Part shown: positions 63,258 to 64,000 of the stretch, one piece after another
Numbering within the stretch: position 1 is the first letter of the stretch
Layout: each line of letters begins with the position of its first letter
Origin: Phytophthora sp. 'mugwort'
Lineage: Eukaryota > Oomycota > Peronosporomycetes > Peronosporales > Peronosporaceae
Length of the DNA stretch: 64,000 nt
Direction: 5' to 3'
Assembly: GCA_033558025.1 (NCBI GenBank)
Contig: JAUCEF010000010.1
Span: 397,001 to 461,000 of the forward strand
Notes under the pieces: model-generated
What the model saw: only the letters and a program-made list of their open reading frames with translations
Told to the model about the DNA's origin: nothing
Database searches by the model: none
Translations under genes and position numbers: made by a program

Positions 63258-64000
63258 GAACGCGGCCAAGGCGTTCAACACCGACCGTGAGCCTCGCCAA
63301 TGCACGTACTGCGGTAAATTGGGGCATGTCATTGACAAGTGCTGGACCAAGCAGAAGGACGAGAACCGAGGGCCAAGACGCGGGGCCAACAACATCCAGT
63401 GGAGAAACGACGACTACGACTACGACCGTGTCGCGTTTGTGGTTTCGTTGGAATGCGGAAAATCGACAGGCAAGGATATGCCCGGGATGTGGGCGGTCGA
63501 CAGCGGCGCAACGCACCACATTTGCAATGACAAGACCAAGTTCGCCACGCTGAATGAGCAAGACGAAGGCGAACTATCGGTAGCGGACGGAAACAAGGCC
63601 GAGATTAAGGGTGTGGGAACTATCATCGAACGAGTGGTTCTACCCAACGGCGACGAGCGCGACATCGAAATCAAGGATGCGCTGTACGTGCCGAAGATGA
63701 ACAAGAATCTGCTTTCGGTGCCGCAGATTAACAAGAGTGGCAAGTTTCAAGTGGTGTTCGACGGTGCGAGTATGCATGTCGCGCGGAAGGGCTCGAAGCA
63801 AGTGGTGGCAACGGCTGACCTCGTCGACGGTCTCTACTGGCTACGCATACCACAACATTCGGTGAATGCGGCGACGTCAACGCGCAACGTGGATCTACAC
63901 GCGCGGATGGTCCACGCTCCGATCGACGTGCTGCGCAAAATGGTCAGCAGTGGCATGATCAAGGACGCGAAAACACCATCACAGTCGAGTGGACCAAGCA
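63127..64000 (+). CDS. A7 zinc knuckle, protease and pre-integrase, +1 frame, open to the edge
   Basis: Beginning just after the C-run, the +1 frame is uninterrupted for 874 bp to the window end. It contains capsid end [13 protein letters not shown], zinc knuckle [14 protein letters not shown], protease [34 protein letters not shown] and pre-integrase [18 protein letters not shown]. In this frame there is no ATG before the capsid end, so translation must come from gag by frameshifting or from a lesion-free relative. Motifs show no substitution at active-site positions. Confidence 0.8.

Larger units (their letters stand above)
62292..64000 (+). mobile_element. Element A7 (family A copia), 5' part, runs off the window
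   Basis: 5' LTR 62292-62635, primer site, gag, zinc knuckle, protease and pre-integrase are visible, with no nonsense change and only the family C-run separating two frames. It is the least damaged family A copy in the visible part. The 3' half is outside the window. Confidence 0.9.

Noticed and set aside
18000..64000. A new defence or CRISPR-like system in the repeat-rich part
   Set aside because: All repeated segments could be assigned to copia LTRs, copia coding parts or the E repeat; no effector-type genes are present between them.

Overview
The window looks like oomycete nuclear DNA, most like Phytophthora. The signs are compact genes without visible introns, close convergent neighbours, near-consensus oomycete Inr/FPR core promoters (GCTCATTYYNCAWTTT) upstream of two genes and inside LTRs, a decayed Mutator-like transposase, and a dense nest of Ty1/copia elements. 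Species cannot be set from sequence alone.

Positions 1 to about 16,000 are gene-bearing. In order: the 3' end of a SWEET-type sugar transporter; a giant secreted Thr/Pro/Cys repeat protein (mucin-like) on the minus strand; a broken MULE transposase with a SWIM zinc finger; a frameshifted zinc-finger plus JmjC-like gene; a second, smaller paralogue of the mucin-like protein; a pepsin-type aspartic protease with a C-terminal membrane anchor; and a coiled-coil/ZZ zinc-finger protein. Both mucin-like proteins share a signal peptide and an 8-cysteine N-terminal domain. They differ in repeat arrays and C-termini. From 16.9 to 18.2 kb lies an unidentified broken reading frame.

From 18.2 kb to the end, nearly all sequence is copia retroelement. 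I distinguish: family A (LTR about 342 bp; copies or fragments at 18226-19807, 22241-30910, 33679-37632, 37290-42069, 42070-45609, 46541-51274 and 62292-64000); family B (LTR about 313-345 bp; 22499-27212 and 56056-60632); family C (LTR 333-357 bp; 52104-56055 and 60910-62259); an old decayed element D (19860-21751); and E, an 820-bp tandem repeat made of a copia protease/pre-integrase/integrase segment. B1 sits in the A1 LTR with target duplication AAGTG. A6 sits in an E array with target duplication CCATC. A1-E and E-A3 form a large inverted repeat.

The observation most worth following is a C-CCC-C run in family A gag. All six copies that cover it carry it, and it puts the zinc knuckle and pol in the +1 frame. 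In the least damaged copy (A7) both frames are otherwise fully open to the window edge. This could be a programmed +1 frameshift, unusual for copia elements, or a fixed lesion spread by trans-mobilisation. All families also carry GGTTATGAGCCCAA (or one close variant) after the 5' LTR. It matches a tRNA-Met anticodon-arm (half-tRNA) primer site, and the gag ATG lies inside it.
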